From: Trichobilharzia szidati
Lineage: Eukaryota; Platyhelminthes; Trematoda; Strigeidida; Schistosomatidae
NCBI GenBank assembly: GCA_944472155.2
Contig: OX235272.1
Coordinates: forward strand, 15,422,354-15,486,353
Length of the DNA: 64,000 bases
Direction: 5' to 3'
The notes below the pieces were generated by a model, which was not told the DNA's origin, did no database searches, and was given only the letters and a program-made list of their open reading frames with translations. Positions 41,168 through 53,760 of this stretch are shown here, one piece after another; within the stretch, counting starts at the first letter, position 1; each line of letters opens with the position of its first letter. Made by a program: the position numbers and the translations under genes.

Positions 41168-42718
41168 TATTATAATTATTGTATCCTTTAATTCCTAGAG
41201 GAACATAGGGCTTCAGGCGTGTGTCTCCATTGCGTTCTGTTCTCTGCCACAGTCTTCACCTGGCTCCATGTCTGCCCACACGTTTTCATCTCCTCTTCAC
41301 ATGACCTCCTCCAAGTCACCCTTGGACGACCAACTCGCCGCTTCCCTTTCGGGTTCCACTCGAGCGACGGCATGTCTAGTGATGTCACTTGATGGTTTCC
41401 TAAGAGTATGGCCAATCCATCTCCATTTCTTCCTGCCTGCCTATTTGTTTCACAATCGGTTCCTGCTGGGTTGGTTGGTTCGCTCATTGCCAGAGATCCC
41501 TCCCTGTTGCTGATCTTTTCTGGCCGGCCATCTGATCTTGAGTGGTATTGAGCGGAGACAACTGTTAATGAAGGTCTGTAGATTGTTTGAGATGCTCTTT
41601 ATGACGCACAGTGCAAGTTTCTGATCCATATAGTAGCACTGACTTCACATTGGAGTTGACAATCCGGATCTTATCTTCGTTTTGATGCTGAGTGTTGTTG
41701 ACCTCTACACAGACTTGATGAGAGTAGTGAAAGCTTGTCTTGCTTTCCCGATCCTTGCTTTGATATCCTCGTCAGTTCCGTGCGCCTGTAGTTGAAACGA
41801 TGCTTCCTAGGTAGGTAGGTGGGTAGAGGAGGTTGTTTCTTTCAGGTTCTTCCCATTTATGCCGATTGTTGTCAGTTGTTGTTGTTGCTGTTGGTGGTGT
41901 TGGCCAGGAATCTTCATCACCTCTGTTTTCTCTATGTTCACCTGAATGAAGTCCTATCTTTGATGCTTCTTCCGCCAACTTGTTGCTTTTCGCTTGCACA
42001 TCTTCCAGTTTGTGGGAAATCAGACATATATCATCGGCGAAGTCCAGATCCCCCAAGTTCTCTTTTGTGTGAGTCCATTTTATGCCTGTTTCCTCATTGC
42101 CCGCCACTGTTTGTCGCATTATCCAGTCTACTGCAATCAAGAAAATCATTGGCGATAGTAGGCAGCCAGCCAGCTTGTCTTTCTAATGTCCTCACTTCGA
42201 AGGGTTCTGTAAGTTTCCCGTTGTGGATTACTTGGCATGCAGCATTGTCGTACAGCTGTTGGATGAGATGTATAATTGTCGGTGGCACCCCATAGTAGCG
42301 AAGTAGTTGCCAAAACGCCTCTCGATCGACGTTGTCGAAGGCCTTTTCAAAGTCGATGAAGTTGAGTGAGGTAGAGAGGTGACTGCCACTCCAAGCTTTG
42401 TTCAATGATGATCCGTAATGTGGCGATCTGATCAATGCATGACTTGTTTCTCCTGAATCCAGCCTGTTCCGGTCGAAGTTTTTCATCCACCTTGGCATGT
42501 TTGATTCTCTCCAGGATGATGCGGCTTAGTATTTTGCTTGGGATGGACAGGAGCATAATTCCGAGCCAGTTCCTCCATTGACTTAGGTCGCCTTTCTTTG
42601 GTAGTTTGAATAAGTATCCTTTCTTTCAATCCTCGGGTACTTTGCCTTCTTTCCACACCTTCTCCAGTAGTGGCGCTATCAAGTCCGCTGTTGTCTCTGG
42701 GTCCGTTTTCAATGAGTA
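41168..42718 (-). mobile_element. RTE-like LINE (RTE-A1), longest RT copy
   Basis: Minus strand. From 5' to 3': MLLSIPSKILSRIILERIKH, GFRRNKSCIDQIATLRIIIE, FIDFEKAFDNVDREAFWQLL, YYGVPPTIIHLIQQLYDNAA, LGDLDFADDICLIS, VGRPRVTWRRSCEEEMKTCG and the end AEALCSSRN. This is the RT palm with the FADD site intact. Frameshifts split it into at least four frames, and the endonuclease is missing. Confidence 0.92.
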
Positions 42719-42979
42719 GTGATTAGGCATGAGGAATAGAGGAGAGAAGCCAAGTAAGACCATTCAAGTTAATATATATATATATGCAATTAGCCCGCCA
42801 TCACGGTGTAGTCTAAAATTGCTATAAACAGATGGTTGCAGGCAATCAGCAAGCAGCCTTGCTTGGCCATGTTCTCGTGTCAGTTGGTACTCGTAAGCAA
42901 AGTGTATCATCAGTCTTGAAGGAATTCTTAACTTCTTTGAGATTGGGAAGTTGTATCAGCACCAACGGATTGATTGATT

Positions 42980-43785
42980 GGTGACGAAATCTCAGCACGA
43001 ATCCAGAAAGCTCGAGCAGCTTTCGCTAACTTACACCGTCTCTGGCGTAGGCGTGACATCCGACTATCAACCAAGGGACATGTGTACCCCCCAGCAGTTC
43101 GCTCCGTCCTTCTCTATGGCTCTGAAACATGGCCAATACGAGTTGAAGACATGAGAGGGTTGACTGTTTTTGATCATAGAAGTCTAAGATCTCTTTCTCA
43201 CGTTAGGTGGCATCATAAGGTAAGTAATGTTGACGTCAGGCGTAGAGTGTTTGGCAAAGAGGGAAAATCAATCGAAGAGGCTATAAAGTTACATAGATTG
43301 AGATGGCTAGGTCACGTGCTGCGCATGTCCAACCATCGCCTCCCCATCCCGACGGGCATTACTAGCTAGCTGATGTATAGGTGCAGGTTGGAAAAGAGTA
43401 AATGGTGGCCAAACAAAACCGTCGCATCAATCAACCCATGAAATCCTTGACAGTTAAACTGAGTCAAGTCAGGTAGGGAGATGCAGACTTCCGGGTTGGG
43501 GCCCTCGGGACTCTAAGAATCAATGGCTTGAGAAAGACAATAGGTGGCATGGCTCAAAATCGTTGCCAATGGCGCAGATGTATTTAGTCTCTGTAATATT
43601 CAGTCTCATATTCCTTTCTACCATTACTCATTCTGTTTCACTCTTATACTTGTCAAAACTATTGATTCTCTTCACTCATCTTCTTGTGTACCTTTGTGTG
43701 CTATTTGGAACGTGGTAACTCGAACTGCTGCACTTCGGTGCCAAGTTGTATGTTGAAACCAGCTAGCCAGATTTAAATATGCTTC
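42980..43785 (+). mobile_element. LINE-B, RT C-terminal region and 3' end
   Basis: Open piece 42974-43369: EISARIQKARAAFANLHRLW, RSVLLYGSETWPIRVEDMRG, LRSLSHVRWHHKVSNVDVRR and RLRWLGHVLRM. This is the usual C-terminal part of RTE/CR1-related LINE proteins in flatworms. The 3' UTR from ~43400 matches 8190-8518. The copy is 5' truncated, and the frame may be open across the whole coding part. Confidence 0.85.
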
Positions 43786-43899
43786 ACCCAGTTCTGCAGT
43801 CAAAGAAGTTACCACTGAGCTATTTGAGCTCACTATTAGTCTCTTGTAGGATCGCCTTCAACCATATCTAATAACAGCAATTCAGAGGGTGCATCGTGA

Positions 43900-44330
43900 T
43901 GGTAAGACACTGGCATAGTGGTCACATTCCAAACTTGACAGATATAATCCAGTTTGCAACAAAAACAAAGGACCGGACTTATGACACACTAGTTCCCAAT
44001 AATTAATGATTACATGGATGACCGGTTGGGAATACAGGGTACTGCTGGGTCTTACTGGCATAATGGCCCAGTGGAAAACAGTTTAGGTGAAGGTGTTTCA
44101 ATAGTAGAATGCTGACAAATCATTCGGGAGGTTTCGAATGGATTCCTGATTGATTCGCACCTAAGCAGCACAAAGTTTACTGACTGATATTTAGCCTGGA
44201 AAAGACAAGAAGCTGAAAGTCAGACTAGCAATCCCACCGCGTAAAATTACGTAACGGCTACAGAAACTTCAAACCCTGAAGCACTATGATAAACTTGAGA
44301 CGCAAAGTAATAAAAAGAAGATATCAAATG
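43900..44330 (+). mobile_element. decayed SINE-G-like sequence(s)
   Basis: Shows CTGGCATAGTGGTCAC (box A like) near 43914 and CTACAGAAACTTCAAACC near 44260, followed by GAAGCACTATGATAAACTTG. Consistent with old SINE-G copies; box B is lost. Confidence 0.45.
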
Positions 44331-44394
44331 CAGGAAAAATAATATCTACGAAATTAATTGACTACGTGATTGAATACCATTTCACGAATTATTA

Positions 44395-45366
44395 TTTATT
44401 ATTATTGTATCCTTTAATTCCTAGATGAACATAGGGCTTCAGCCATGTGTCTCCATTGAGTTCGGTTCTCTGCTAGAGTCTTCATCTGGCTCCAAGTCTG
44501 CTCACACGTTTTCATCTCCTCTTCACATGACCTCCTCCAAGTCACCCACCCTCGAACTGACGACCAACTCGTCGCTTCCAATACAGTCGGGTTCCACTCG
44601 AGCAATGGCTTGTCTAGTGATGTCACTCACTTGATGGTTTGTTTCCTCAGAGTATGGCCAGCCAATCCATCTCAATTTCCTGCCTGCCTATTTCTTTCAC
44701 AATCGGTTCCTGCTCGGTTGGTTTGCTCATTACCAGAGATCTCTGTTGCTGATCTTTTCTGGCCTGGCCGGCCATCTGATCTTCAGTGGTATTGGTATTG
44801 AGCGAAGACAACTAGCTGTTAATGAAGGTGTGTAGTTTGTTTGAGATGCTCTTCATGACGCGCAGTGCAAGTCTCTGATCCATCCGTATAGTGAGTAGCA
44901 CTGACTGACTTCACATTGGAGTTGAAAATCCGGATCTTATCTTCGTTTTGATGCTGAGTGCTGTTGACCTCCACACAGACTTGAGAGTAGTGAAAGCTTG
45001 TCTTGCTTTCCCGATCCTTGCTTTGATATCCTCATCAGTTCCGTCTTCCTGTAGTTGAAACGATGCTTCCCAGGTAGGTAGGTAGTTAAAGTAGGTTGTT
45101 TCTTTCAGGTTCCTTCCATTTATGCCGATCGTTGTCTGTTGTTGTAGTTGTTGCTATTGATGGTGTTGCCCAGGAATCTTCATCACCTCTGTTTTCTCTA
45201 TGTTCACCTGAATGAAGTCCTATCATTGATGCTTCCTTTGCCAACTTGTTGCTTTCCGCTTGCATATCTTCCGGTTTGTGGGAAATCAGACATATATCAT
45301 CGGCGAAGTCCAGATCCCCCAAGTTCTCTTTTGTGTGAGTCCATTTTATGCCTGTTTCCTGATTGC
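44395..45366 (-). mobile_element. RTE-like LINE (RTE-A1), minus copy
   Basis: Minus strand from the ATTATTATTG tail to LGDLDFADDICLISHKPEDM and the GIKWTHTKEN block (45086-45373). Truncated within the RT domain, and the truncation point carries a perfect 16-bp fold-back (45339-45382). Confidence 0.92.
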
Positions 45367-45382
45367 CAGGCATAAAATGGAC
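45339..45382. repeat. 16-bp perfect inverted repeat at the RTE border
   Basis: GTCCATTTTATGCCTG (45339-45354) and CAGGCATAAAATGGAC (45367-45382) are exact reverse complements around 12 nt. The first arm is RTE sequence; the second is not expected in RTE. Confidence 0.9.
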
Positions 45383-45599
45383 GAATTACTAGGCTTTTAA
45401 TCAACTTTGAATGGACTCCTATCATCAATATTTCTTTAAGTGGACACTTACGTATCATTCATTACCTGAGGTGGTAGCAGTCAGGTCAGCAACTGATTCT
45501 CATAGCTTATCTAGTAGAGAATCAAACTAATAATTCGGAGGCCACTGGTTCTATGTAATCCTGCTACCATGTAGATTTCCACTTTGCCTAAAGAATATA

Positions 45600-47085
45600 A
45601 TTGACAACTTTGAACTCTGCAAGAGATACGTTGACGACACCCTCATCATCTCCAACAAGGAAGAGAATTTAGAAGGTATCTTGAAGTTCTTCAACAACTG
45701 TCACGCTGCAATTCAGTTCACACTAGAGAAAGAGTCTAACTCAAAGATATCTTTTCTTGACGTTCAACTAACGAGACACCAAAAAGACGGAACATTAAAA
45801 AGATCCATCTTTAGAAAGCCAACGTGGAATGGACAGGTCACTAACTTCCACAGTTGGGTGCCTCTATATACTAAACGAAACCTAATCCGTTCATTAAGCC
45901 ACAGAATACGTAGAATTTGCAGCCTGGACACCATAGAAGATGAAATGAACACTCTTAAGAAAATCCTCCTTCAAAATGGCTATCCAGCAAGATTTATCAC
46001 AAAATCAATGAAACCCAGATCAGAGAAGCCGCCTACACCCAGTGATACAAAAAGACTTCTCTATATGAACCTACAGTTCAGTGGAGACCAGTCTACAGAA
46101 ATACTGAGAAATCGGCTCTCCCGCTCATTGAAGAAAACCTTCTTTGCAGCTGAATTACGTCTGACGTTCTCCACGAGACCAGTGATTCGCATAACCGTGA
46201 AGGATATGCTACCACTGTTGGCCTAACCTAAATGCATCTACCAATTCACCTGCTCGTGTGGAGCCAGGTATATCGGCCGTACTCAGAGTTCGTTATCCAA
46301 ACGCGTCAACGAACATTTACCTTCATGACTTTATAAAGGAGAAAACCGATGCCCCCGCAGCTCGATCCTTGAACATTTGATCGACTCTGGACACCAAGTC
46401 AAACCACAAATAAACTTAAAAGTTATCTACAGAATACAAGGCAATCTTGCTAAAAGTGTACGGATCAAACTTCTCCACATCGCAGAAGCAATGGCAATTC
46501 ATCTGATAAATCCTGAACTCTGCATACAAAAGAAATTCGTTCACTCATTAAATCTACAATGGACGTAATCTTTCTTAATTTCAGTCTTACTGATTGTATT
46601 ATTATGTCTCTTGCATTTTATTATTTCACATCTTCACTTATATTATTCTCTACCCCACCCTTTTGTAATCTCTACCCTCATTAACAATGTTACTAACTTG
46701 ACCCACGTCCAATTTCTAGTCAACTGCGTCACGTCATCCGAATAACTTACTTATTTTCAACTGTATTATTCTCTAACCCCACCCTTATTTGATTTTAAAC
46801 ACCACTCATTAACACTGTTACCAACCTGACCTAATCTGAATTCTACTCAACTGTATTACGTCATCCAATTCACTTAATCAATTCTATTTTATTTTCTATC
46901 TAATTAACGTTTGTTTGCAAGCCAAAAAATACTTATATTACATAATTATGTAAACTTTATAAATCTAATGTACACACACACAAACAAAATTGTATATAAA
47001 TGCGATTGTACAGCTCAGTGAATGAATTCGCCGAAGAGTCTCTTCGCTGAACACCTTCTTTTCTTTTGAATCATTACCTATTCCA
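45600..47085 (+). mobile_element. Penelope-like element (PLE-P3), RT + GIY-YIG
   Basis: Best P3 copy. Order: LCKRYVDDTLIIS (RT catalytic VDD, ~45625), FLDVQLTRHQKDGTLKRSIF, NLIRSLSHRIRRICSLD, QNGYPARFITKS, RSLKKTFFAAELRL, then stop at ~46225, CIYQFTCSCGARYIGRTQSS (GIY-YIG), KRVNEHLPS, stop at ~46326, EHLIDSGH and AEAMAIHLINPELCIQKKF. The two stops break it; the catalytic residues are otherwise present. UTR to ~47085. Confidence 0.9.
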
Positions 47086-47870
47086 TCAATATTAGTAGTC
47101 TGCCAATATCAAGGCTATTTCATTTAATCTTACTACCTCAAAAGAAGCATATATTGATTTATGTTTATTTTTGTAATCAAGATAGCAACTTTAATTTATC
47201 TCCCCAAGGACATCATTTTAGAAACAATAATAATAATGATAACAAAAAATAAAGTCAGCAGTTTCGTTTTAATCCTACTGAAGAAGTGACCAATAACTTT
47301 AGAAATCTTTGATGTAGAATATATTTTCAGGCAAGGCAATGGTGGTGGTGGTGGTACGGATGGCGGGAAAGTGAACTTAAGCTGACCTAAATAAACGAAA
47401 CAAATTTTATCATGTTTTACGAGCCGTTTTTTTTCTCAATATATTTCACACTATCATGAAGTATAATTATCGTCGGGATGCATACATATGTATTATATCC
47501 CCTTTTAGTGAGATTAAAGTTGTGAAAGTCTTTTTGTTCAAATTTCCCGCCATAATTTTGTTTAAATAAAGTTGAAAATAAATAACTGATAAGACATATA
47601 TATATATGAACAGTAGTAGGATTATTATGTATGCTTCAAACGAATCATAAAACTCTGTCCATTTAACTCTGTAGTAAAAGGAGAGAATTATTGATTTCTT
47701 CCTGTGATGTTATCCAATCATTCGATGATTAGAGGAATTAAAAAAATGCAGCTTAAGATAGCTTTTAGTTTTAATGGGAAATTTGTTTGTTTGACTTTTT
47801 TTTGTAGAACTAAATGGTTGAACTTTGCATTCATGATATTTTTTGTTAGTTATATCATAATGTTGTTTCT
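47086..47870. other. unassigned AT-rich stretch
   Basis: A GGT run lies at 47341-47355. No exon or family recognised. Confidence 0.45.
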
Positions 47871-47874
47871 TGTT

Positions 47875-49275
47875 TAGACAAAGGTGCCAAATATGTTCGT
47901 GGTGCTTTCCTAGACTACACATCTGCGTTTGACTCTGTACCTAGGGGCCTTTTATTAAATAAGCTCTCCTTGATGCACACAGCATCCTGGGCTAAGAGTT
48001 GGTTGCATTCTTATTTTTCTGATAGAATGCAGTATACTGTATATAATGGCAAATTTTCTGCCTGACTTACAAAAGCTGGTGTTCCTCAAGGTGCCGTCCT
48101 TTCTCCTTTTCTTTTTTCTCTCTTCCTACACAACCTGCCTCATTTAAACGAAACTAACTTTGTCAAATATGCGGATGATCTGACTGTCTCACTGCCTATC
48201 ACTTCCGAGTCTGACTGCTCCAAACTCAATAGCTTTCTGTTGGACATCAGCAAGTGGTCTAAGTCAAATGGTCTTATGTTAAATCGTTCCAAATGTCAGG
48301 CAGTTAACCTTATTTTCAAGCATCGATGTGACATACATGAACTAGTTAGTTCCCATGATGCCTGTAGCCTAGACGGCACTGAAATTGAAACCAAGTCAAG
48401 CATTAAATACCTTGGATTAGTTCTTTCCTCTGACCTTTCATGGTTATCCCACATCTTATCAATCTCTAAGAAAATGTTTCGTCTTACCTTCTACATTAAA
48501 AAGTTAAGACAATCAGATATCAACCAACCTTTAGTTCTGCAATTTTTAAACTCCTGTATTTTACCCATCGTACTCTATTACTCTCCATTAATCTTTCGTG
48601 GGCCTCTCAAAAAAGACTATATCACATTACGAAGGGTATTAAATGCTGTGAGTATGGCTTGCGATTCGCCACTGCGTGAGCTCGCCAATACTATAGTCGA
48701 GAGACATATAAAATCCTGTACAAAATAGGGAAAGGCCGTACTGTCAGACCCTCTGCACCCTCTTTATTCACAACTATCCCCTTATATCTCATCAGGTAGG
48801 ACGAGAAGTCAATATAAGAAGTTATATACTCGAACCACTAAGTACAAAATTTCTAAAATACTGTATTTAGCCCGTATTTTATGTGATGAAGACTCTATTA
48901 GACATGAAACGTATAAGTTACTATATAATTAGGAAAGCGAATCGACCCTCTCATTGTTCATCTTTCTGTAATTTTATGGTGTCACCCTTCCTATCGTTTA
49001 ATTATATCTTTGCTATTTTTATTTTAGTTGTTATTACTATTATTACTATAATTTTATACTTTATGCATATTTTTCTCCGTACTGCTTACAGTAATTTGCT
49101 AAATAGCTGCTATAACAAAGTTTTGTTATCATTATTATGTAATGCAATTTTTTTGTTTTGTTTTTTTCGTCGTTTTTGAGTTAATTAGATGCAATATTGT
49201 ACTGAATGCTGAAATTTCCTTGCTGTATCATTAGTACTGTTTTTGGAATAAAGCAACTTATTATTATTATTAGTT
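47875..49275 (+). mobile_element. CR1-like LINE (CR1-C), RT to 3' end
   Basis: RT blocks in order: GAFLDYTSAFDSVPRGLLLN (motif A, ~47905), GVPQGAVLSPFLFSLFLHNL (motif B), FVKYADDLTVSL (motif C, YADD, ~48160), SKWSKSNGLMLNRSKCQA and SIKYLGLVLSSDLSWLSH, then the tail to LLYN. Two stops interrupt it: TGA at ~48062 and TAG at ~48727; both could come from single C-to-T or G-to-A changes (CGA, TGG). The 3' end is TTATTATTATTATTAG. 5' truncated, with no endonuclease. Confidence 0.9.
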
Positions 49276-49668
49276 ATATGAGTGATTTAATTTCGTTACT
49301 ACAATTTTAAGTGTTTATGTCTATAGGAGTCGATAGAAGCACTAATGAAATCTGATGTCATGAAGAATATATATCACGCAATACATGTGTAGTGAACATT
49401 GTTCATCGTTTCGATATGTTTTAACTCCCAATGGGCATAAACGCTATCCACTGCAATTCAATAACAGTCGGCTGATGACTCCAGAAAAAAGGCAGAAACA
49501 TATGGATTTCAGTAACTGTCTGACGGATATCATGTCGTGATGAATTCTACCTTCAAAGAAAGATACTGTGTGCTCAAATACTCACTATTGTAAGGGCCAG
49601 AATGACGTAACTACAAGTGTAAAGTCAAAGTGTAAAAACAAAAATATGTAATGATGCCTTATGAGGAT
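49276..49668. other. unassigned stretch
   Basis: Nothing recognised. Confidence 0.4.
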
Positions 49669-49671
49669 ATT

Positions 49672-50788
49672 GAAACGTTATTTAATGGACAATTATACAT
49701 TTCATCCAACAGCTGTACGACACTGCTGCATGCCAAGTAATCTACAACGGGAAACTTACGGAATCCTTCAAAGTGAGGACAGGAGTAAGACAAGCTGGCT
49801 GGCTACTATCACCAATCATTTTCCTGATTGCTGGATAATGCGAGAAAGAGCGGTGGGCAATGAGGAAACAGGCATAAAATGGACTCGCACAAAACAAGAA
49901 CTTGGAGGATCTGGACTTCGCTGATGATATATGTCTGATTTTACACAAACTGGAAGATATGCAAGCGAAAAGCAACAAGTTGGCAGAAGAAGTATCCAGA
50001 GAAGTTAGGACTTCAGGTGAACATAGAGAAAACAGAGGTGATGAAGATTCCTGGGCAACAACAACAACAACTGAAAACAATCAGTATAAATGGAAGGAAC
50101 CTGAAAGAAACAACCTCCTTCAACAACCAAACTGGGAAGCATCGTTTCAACTACAGGCCGACGGAACTGATGAGGAGATCAACGCAAGACAAGCTCTCAC
50201 TACTCTCAAATCTGTGTGGAGGAGGTCAACAGCAATCAGCATCAAAAATAAGATCCGGATTTTCAACTCCAATGTGAAGTCAGTCAGTGCTACTCACTAT
50301 ACGGATGGATCAGAGACTTGCACTGCACGTCATCAAGAGCATCTCAAGCAAACTGCAGACCTTCATCAACAGCTAGTTGTCTTCGCTCAATACCACTCAA
50401 GATCAGATGGCCGGCCAGCGTGAAAATATCAGCAACAGAGAGGGATCTCTGGCAATGAGCGAACCAACTCAGCAGGAACCGACTGTGAAACAAATGTGCA
50501 GGAAGAAATGGAGACGGATTGGCTGGCCATACTCTAAGGAAACAATGCATCAAGTGACATCACTAGACAAGTCAATGCTCGAGTGTAACTTGAAAGGGAA
50601 GCGGCGATTTGGTCGTCAGTGCTAGGGTGGGTGACTTGGAGGAAGTCATGTGAAGAGGAGATGAAAACGTGTGGGGAGACTTGGAGCCAGGTGAAGATTC
50701 TAGCAGAGAACCGAATGCAATGGAGACGCACGGCTGAAGCCGTATGTTCCTCTAGTAATTAAAGGATACAATAATAATAATAAATGAA
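49672..50788 (+). mobile_element. RTE-like LINE (RTE-A1), plus copy
   Basis: Starts near codons for HLIQQLYDTAACQVIYNGKL and runs via LEDLDFADDICLILHKLEDM, NIEKTEVMKIPG and the RKKWRRIGW block to an AATAATAATAA tail. It lies 180 bp upstream of the host exon at 50967. Frameshifts throughout. Confidence 0.9.
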
Positions 50789-50966
50789 GAAGAGGATTTA
50801 AGATAGTCATCTGCTTTGAATTCTGAGCTAAGCTCTTCTTCTTCTTTTTCATAGTTTACGGCAAACATCAGAAAGCAAACTCATGAACCATCCGTTTTAA
50901 CCGCTGCTTTTATTTATTTCAGGGGATTATCTGTAATCCGTCTTCTTTCACTTCCTTTTCATTTAG

Positions 50967-51383
50967 ATTCAGAAGGGGACTGGACAAATTTCAGACTGTG
51001 GTAAACACTATGAAGAGCATAGTAAACAATTATCCAAGGTTATGTTGTATATCGGTAAACAACTAATCAGTTGGTTAAGTCAAACAAATACGCCTAACAG
51101 TTTTACTGTAAAAAATAGTAATAATTATATGAATACAAATCCTAGTAATTATAATTACAATTTTAATAATGCAATCTATGAAGATCCAATTACAATGAGT
51201 ATTAGTGAAAAAGATAAGATTGGTAATAATAATATTAATAATAATAATCATTCAAATGGTTCGCCTTGGACATTGAATAGTATGAATGTTCAAATATCAA
51301 CTATTGAACAAGAAACATGGAATAATTTAGAGCGTAACAGTTGGCTACCGTATTTAGATACAGTTGATGATTATTTAAGGAAG
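50967..51383 (+). CDS. exon of an unidentified host protein
   Basis: Acceptor: pyrimidine-rich CTTCCTTTTCATTTAG before 50967; donor: AAG|GTGAGT at 51384. 139 codons, phase 0 at both ends. It begins IQKGTGQISDCGKHYEEHSK and continues QLSKVMLYIGKQLISWLS; the middle (about residues 45-100) is a variable Asn/Ser-rich insert, and it ends WNNLERNSWLPYLDTVDDYL. The alternation of conserved-looking ends and a low-complexity middle is typical of schistosome proteins. I do not recognise the family. The frame continues into the exon at 55747. Confidence 0.75.
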
Positions 51384-51449
51384 GTGAGTATTTTGAAAAG
51401 ATATTATGATCGATTTTTTATTCATTTACGTTTTGACTTTGTTTTTATT

Positions 51450-51670
51450 TCACGTTACCCAGTGGAACATAGGGCTTCAAGCTAGTGGCTTGAAGTTTCT
51501 GTAGTAGTGTTTATCTTTAAAGGATACGGTTGCTAGCCTCATGCCCAACCTTTCGTCTTCACAAGCATTATTTCTGGCTTAGAGAGGTAAAGGAGTTCGT
51601 CGGTTGGGGATTGAAACCCGAACTATGTGCATGGTCGGCGAGCGTCCTAACCGCTATACCACCGACGCTG
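51450..51670 (-). mobile_element. SINE-G, minus, just inside the intron
   Basis: Tail GGAACATAGGGCTTCAAGCT (plus-strand view) at 51463, body block and mutated tRNA-like head to ~51668. It begins only ~65 bp after the donor. Confidence 0.85.
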
Positions 51671-51682
51671 TGCGTTTTGAAC

Positions 51683-51880
51683 AAGGAACATAAAGCTTCA
51701 AGCTTCAGGCTTTGAAGTTTCAATATGCGTGGCGTTGATTTCTCATGACAGAGAAGTGAATTCGCTAGCCAACGTCCAACTTTTCAATGTTCTTCTGTAC
51801 TTACTACAGTCTAAGTGTGGTTTAAGATTGCGTCTGCTGAAAATCGAGCCCTCGAACCACTGAAGCAGCTGACAAACATT
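51683..51880 (-). mobile_element. second, older SINE-G, minus
   Basis: Has AACATAAAGCTTCAAGCTTC at its start, a TTTCTCATGAC body and a TCGAGCCCTCGAACCA box-B-like region near 51848. Tandem to the previous copy. Confidence 0.6.
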
Positions 51881-51884
51881 CTAA

Positions 51885-53030
51885 TAGATATTTAAACTGT
51901 AATTCGTCTCATCCGTTAACTGTTAAGGCAGGCTTAGTGAAGTGTCTGACAAACCGAGCCATAGCACTAAGTAACACAAAAAAAGACTTAAATGATGAAA
52001 TAAAACAGATAGAAGAAGCGTTGGTGTTAAATAACTATCCTTTAAAATTCATTAGGAAGATCAGAAAAGGCCAAAAGAAAAATAAAAAGAATTGTGTAAC
52101 TAGTAATGATGACATAAATAAGAGAGAATATAAGTCATCTACAGTTATACCATATAAAGAGGGGACATCTGAGACCTTACGTAGGATCCTAAACAAAGCA
52201 GGAATTAGGGTGGCGTTCAAACCTACAAACTCACTCAGGGACAAGCTCTGTAGGTTAAAGGACCCTGTCGGTTGACCCAATTAGACAAAATAAAATAATT
52301 TACAAAATACTCTGCAATGACTGTGAGTAAGGTCAACTACATAGGTTAAACTAGTAGGTCAGGGGTAGTCAGATTATCAGAACATAAGAATTTAGCTAAG
52401 GTAAGAATGGTTGACCCCGAGAAGATAAGTAATTTAGAAAAAAGCTCAGCTATTGTACTTCACTCATTAACAGACAACCACACAATATGGTGGGTGGGAT
52501 AGGGTTAAAATTCTAAAAAGTAATCTAGGTAGGTGGAGAGAGAGGTTGATTACTGAATCCTGGTTCATTGAATCTACACCCAACACATGCAAAAGAAATG
52601 ACTCAATGCAAATACCAGAAATATACAAGATATTATTACCGCAGGTCAAATCAGAAGAGGATAATAAATAATCTTAAACTGCTATTTCAGTTCAAGCACA
52701 TCACAACATTCTAAGAAGTAACTTATTTTATTATAATGAAAACGCTCGTCTTATTTCCATCTAACTGTAATTGTTCAGTAACACTCGTATTATTATTTCT
52801 GAATGTACATTATCTCATACTGAATTTTATTCCAATATCTAATCGATTCCACACATGTATATAAATGAAGGAAAGAAGCTGTGTGATTACCTTGATATGA
52901 TTATGAGCAGTAATAAATTGTGATCGAAACGTCATCAGTTAATATAACTGTACAACACTGCGTGATTTATCAAAATAAAATCTTACCCATAATGGAGTTA
53001 TACTCTACCACAGTGCCCAAGTTTTATACT
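51885..53030 (+). mobile_element. Penelope-like element (PLE-P5), 5'-truncated
   Basis: Starts inside the RT tail (SSHPLTVKAGLVKCLTNRA). Open piece 51937-52275 ends in RLKDPVG. Then come frameshifted nuclease pieces and the UTR with GAGCA/TGATC stem (one pair lost) near 52905 followed by GAAACGTCATC, and the full 3' tip CACAGTGCCCAAGTTTTAT at ~53010. Confidence 0.88.
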
Positions 53031-53430
53031 TATATCGACTGATGTACTCTTTATACATTAGTCACCGGTTATTTTCATTATTTTTTTCGTTTCTCGATTA
53101 AATATGATTTGCCTCTGAAGATATCTGCATGATTTTCATCTCCAATATGAGGGATAAGTCAGTAGAAAGATTCAAACTAAGGTTTGTTTTGGTTCATCAA
53201 TAACGCATATGCACAAAACATAACCGAATTCAAAGGCCTTTTGTGATGTAAATAAAGTCAAAAGCAACCTCGTTGAGCACTAAGTACGTAGACGAAATAG
53301 TCACCAGATAGTAAGTGATTCAGCTAACCAAGCCTAAGGATGATTTTCACCAGTCAAAATTACTGCAGTCGTGAACGACAATAATAATTACTGAATGGCC
53401 GGTGTTACATTAGTGTTATTTACATGTAGT
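53031..53430. other. unassigned stretch
   Basis: Nothing recognised. Confidence 0.4.
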
Positions 53431-53431
53431 T

Positions 53432-53760
53432 AATTTTTCATTATTATTTCTTTGGATTCCAGGTGGAACACTGAGCTTCAGCAGCATGTATCCACTTTAT
53501 CCCGTCTTTTACAGTCCTCCTCAACGGGCTGTATGATCGCCTATAAGCTTTGCTCTTCTCCCCACACGATCTCCTCCAATGTATCCTAGGACGCCTAACT
53601 TGACATTTCCCACTCAGGTTCCTTGTCGACGGCCGAAAGAGCGTAATGTAACCCAACTATCTCCTCAGAGTTTGTCTGGTTCATCTCTCGCCCCCCCCAA
53701 ATTAGCATATTCTCCGGACAGTGATTTCCTCGTTGGATAATTGTCAGAGTTAGTTAGTGT
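53432..53760 (-). mobile_element. RTE-like LINE end, third subfamily (RTE-A3)
   Basis: Minus-strand C-terminus with CQVRRPRIHWRRSCGEKSKA and AAEAQCSTWNPKK, clearly related to the ends of A1 and A2 (WRRSCEEEMK, AEALCS) but distinct. The only copy seen here. Confidence 0.75.

Noticed and set aside
47005..47060. Hammerhead motif in the PLE-P3 3' UTR (TCAG ... CCGAAGAGTCTCTTCG ... CTGA)
   Set aside because: A hairpin and a possible stem I are there, but the CTGANGA core has an extra base and GAAA reads GAAG; too far from the consensus to claim.
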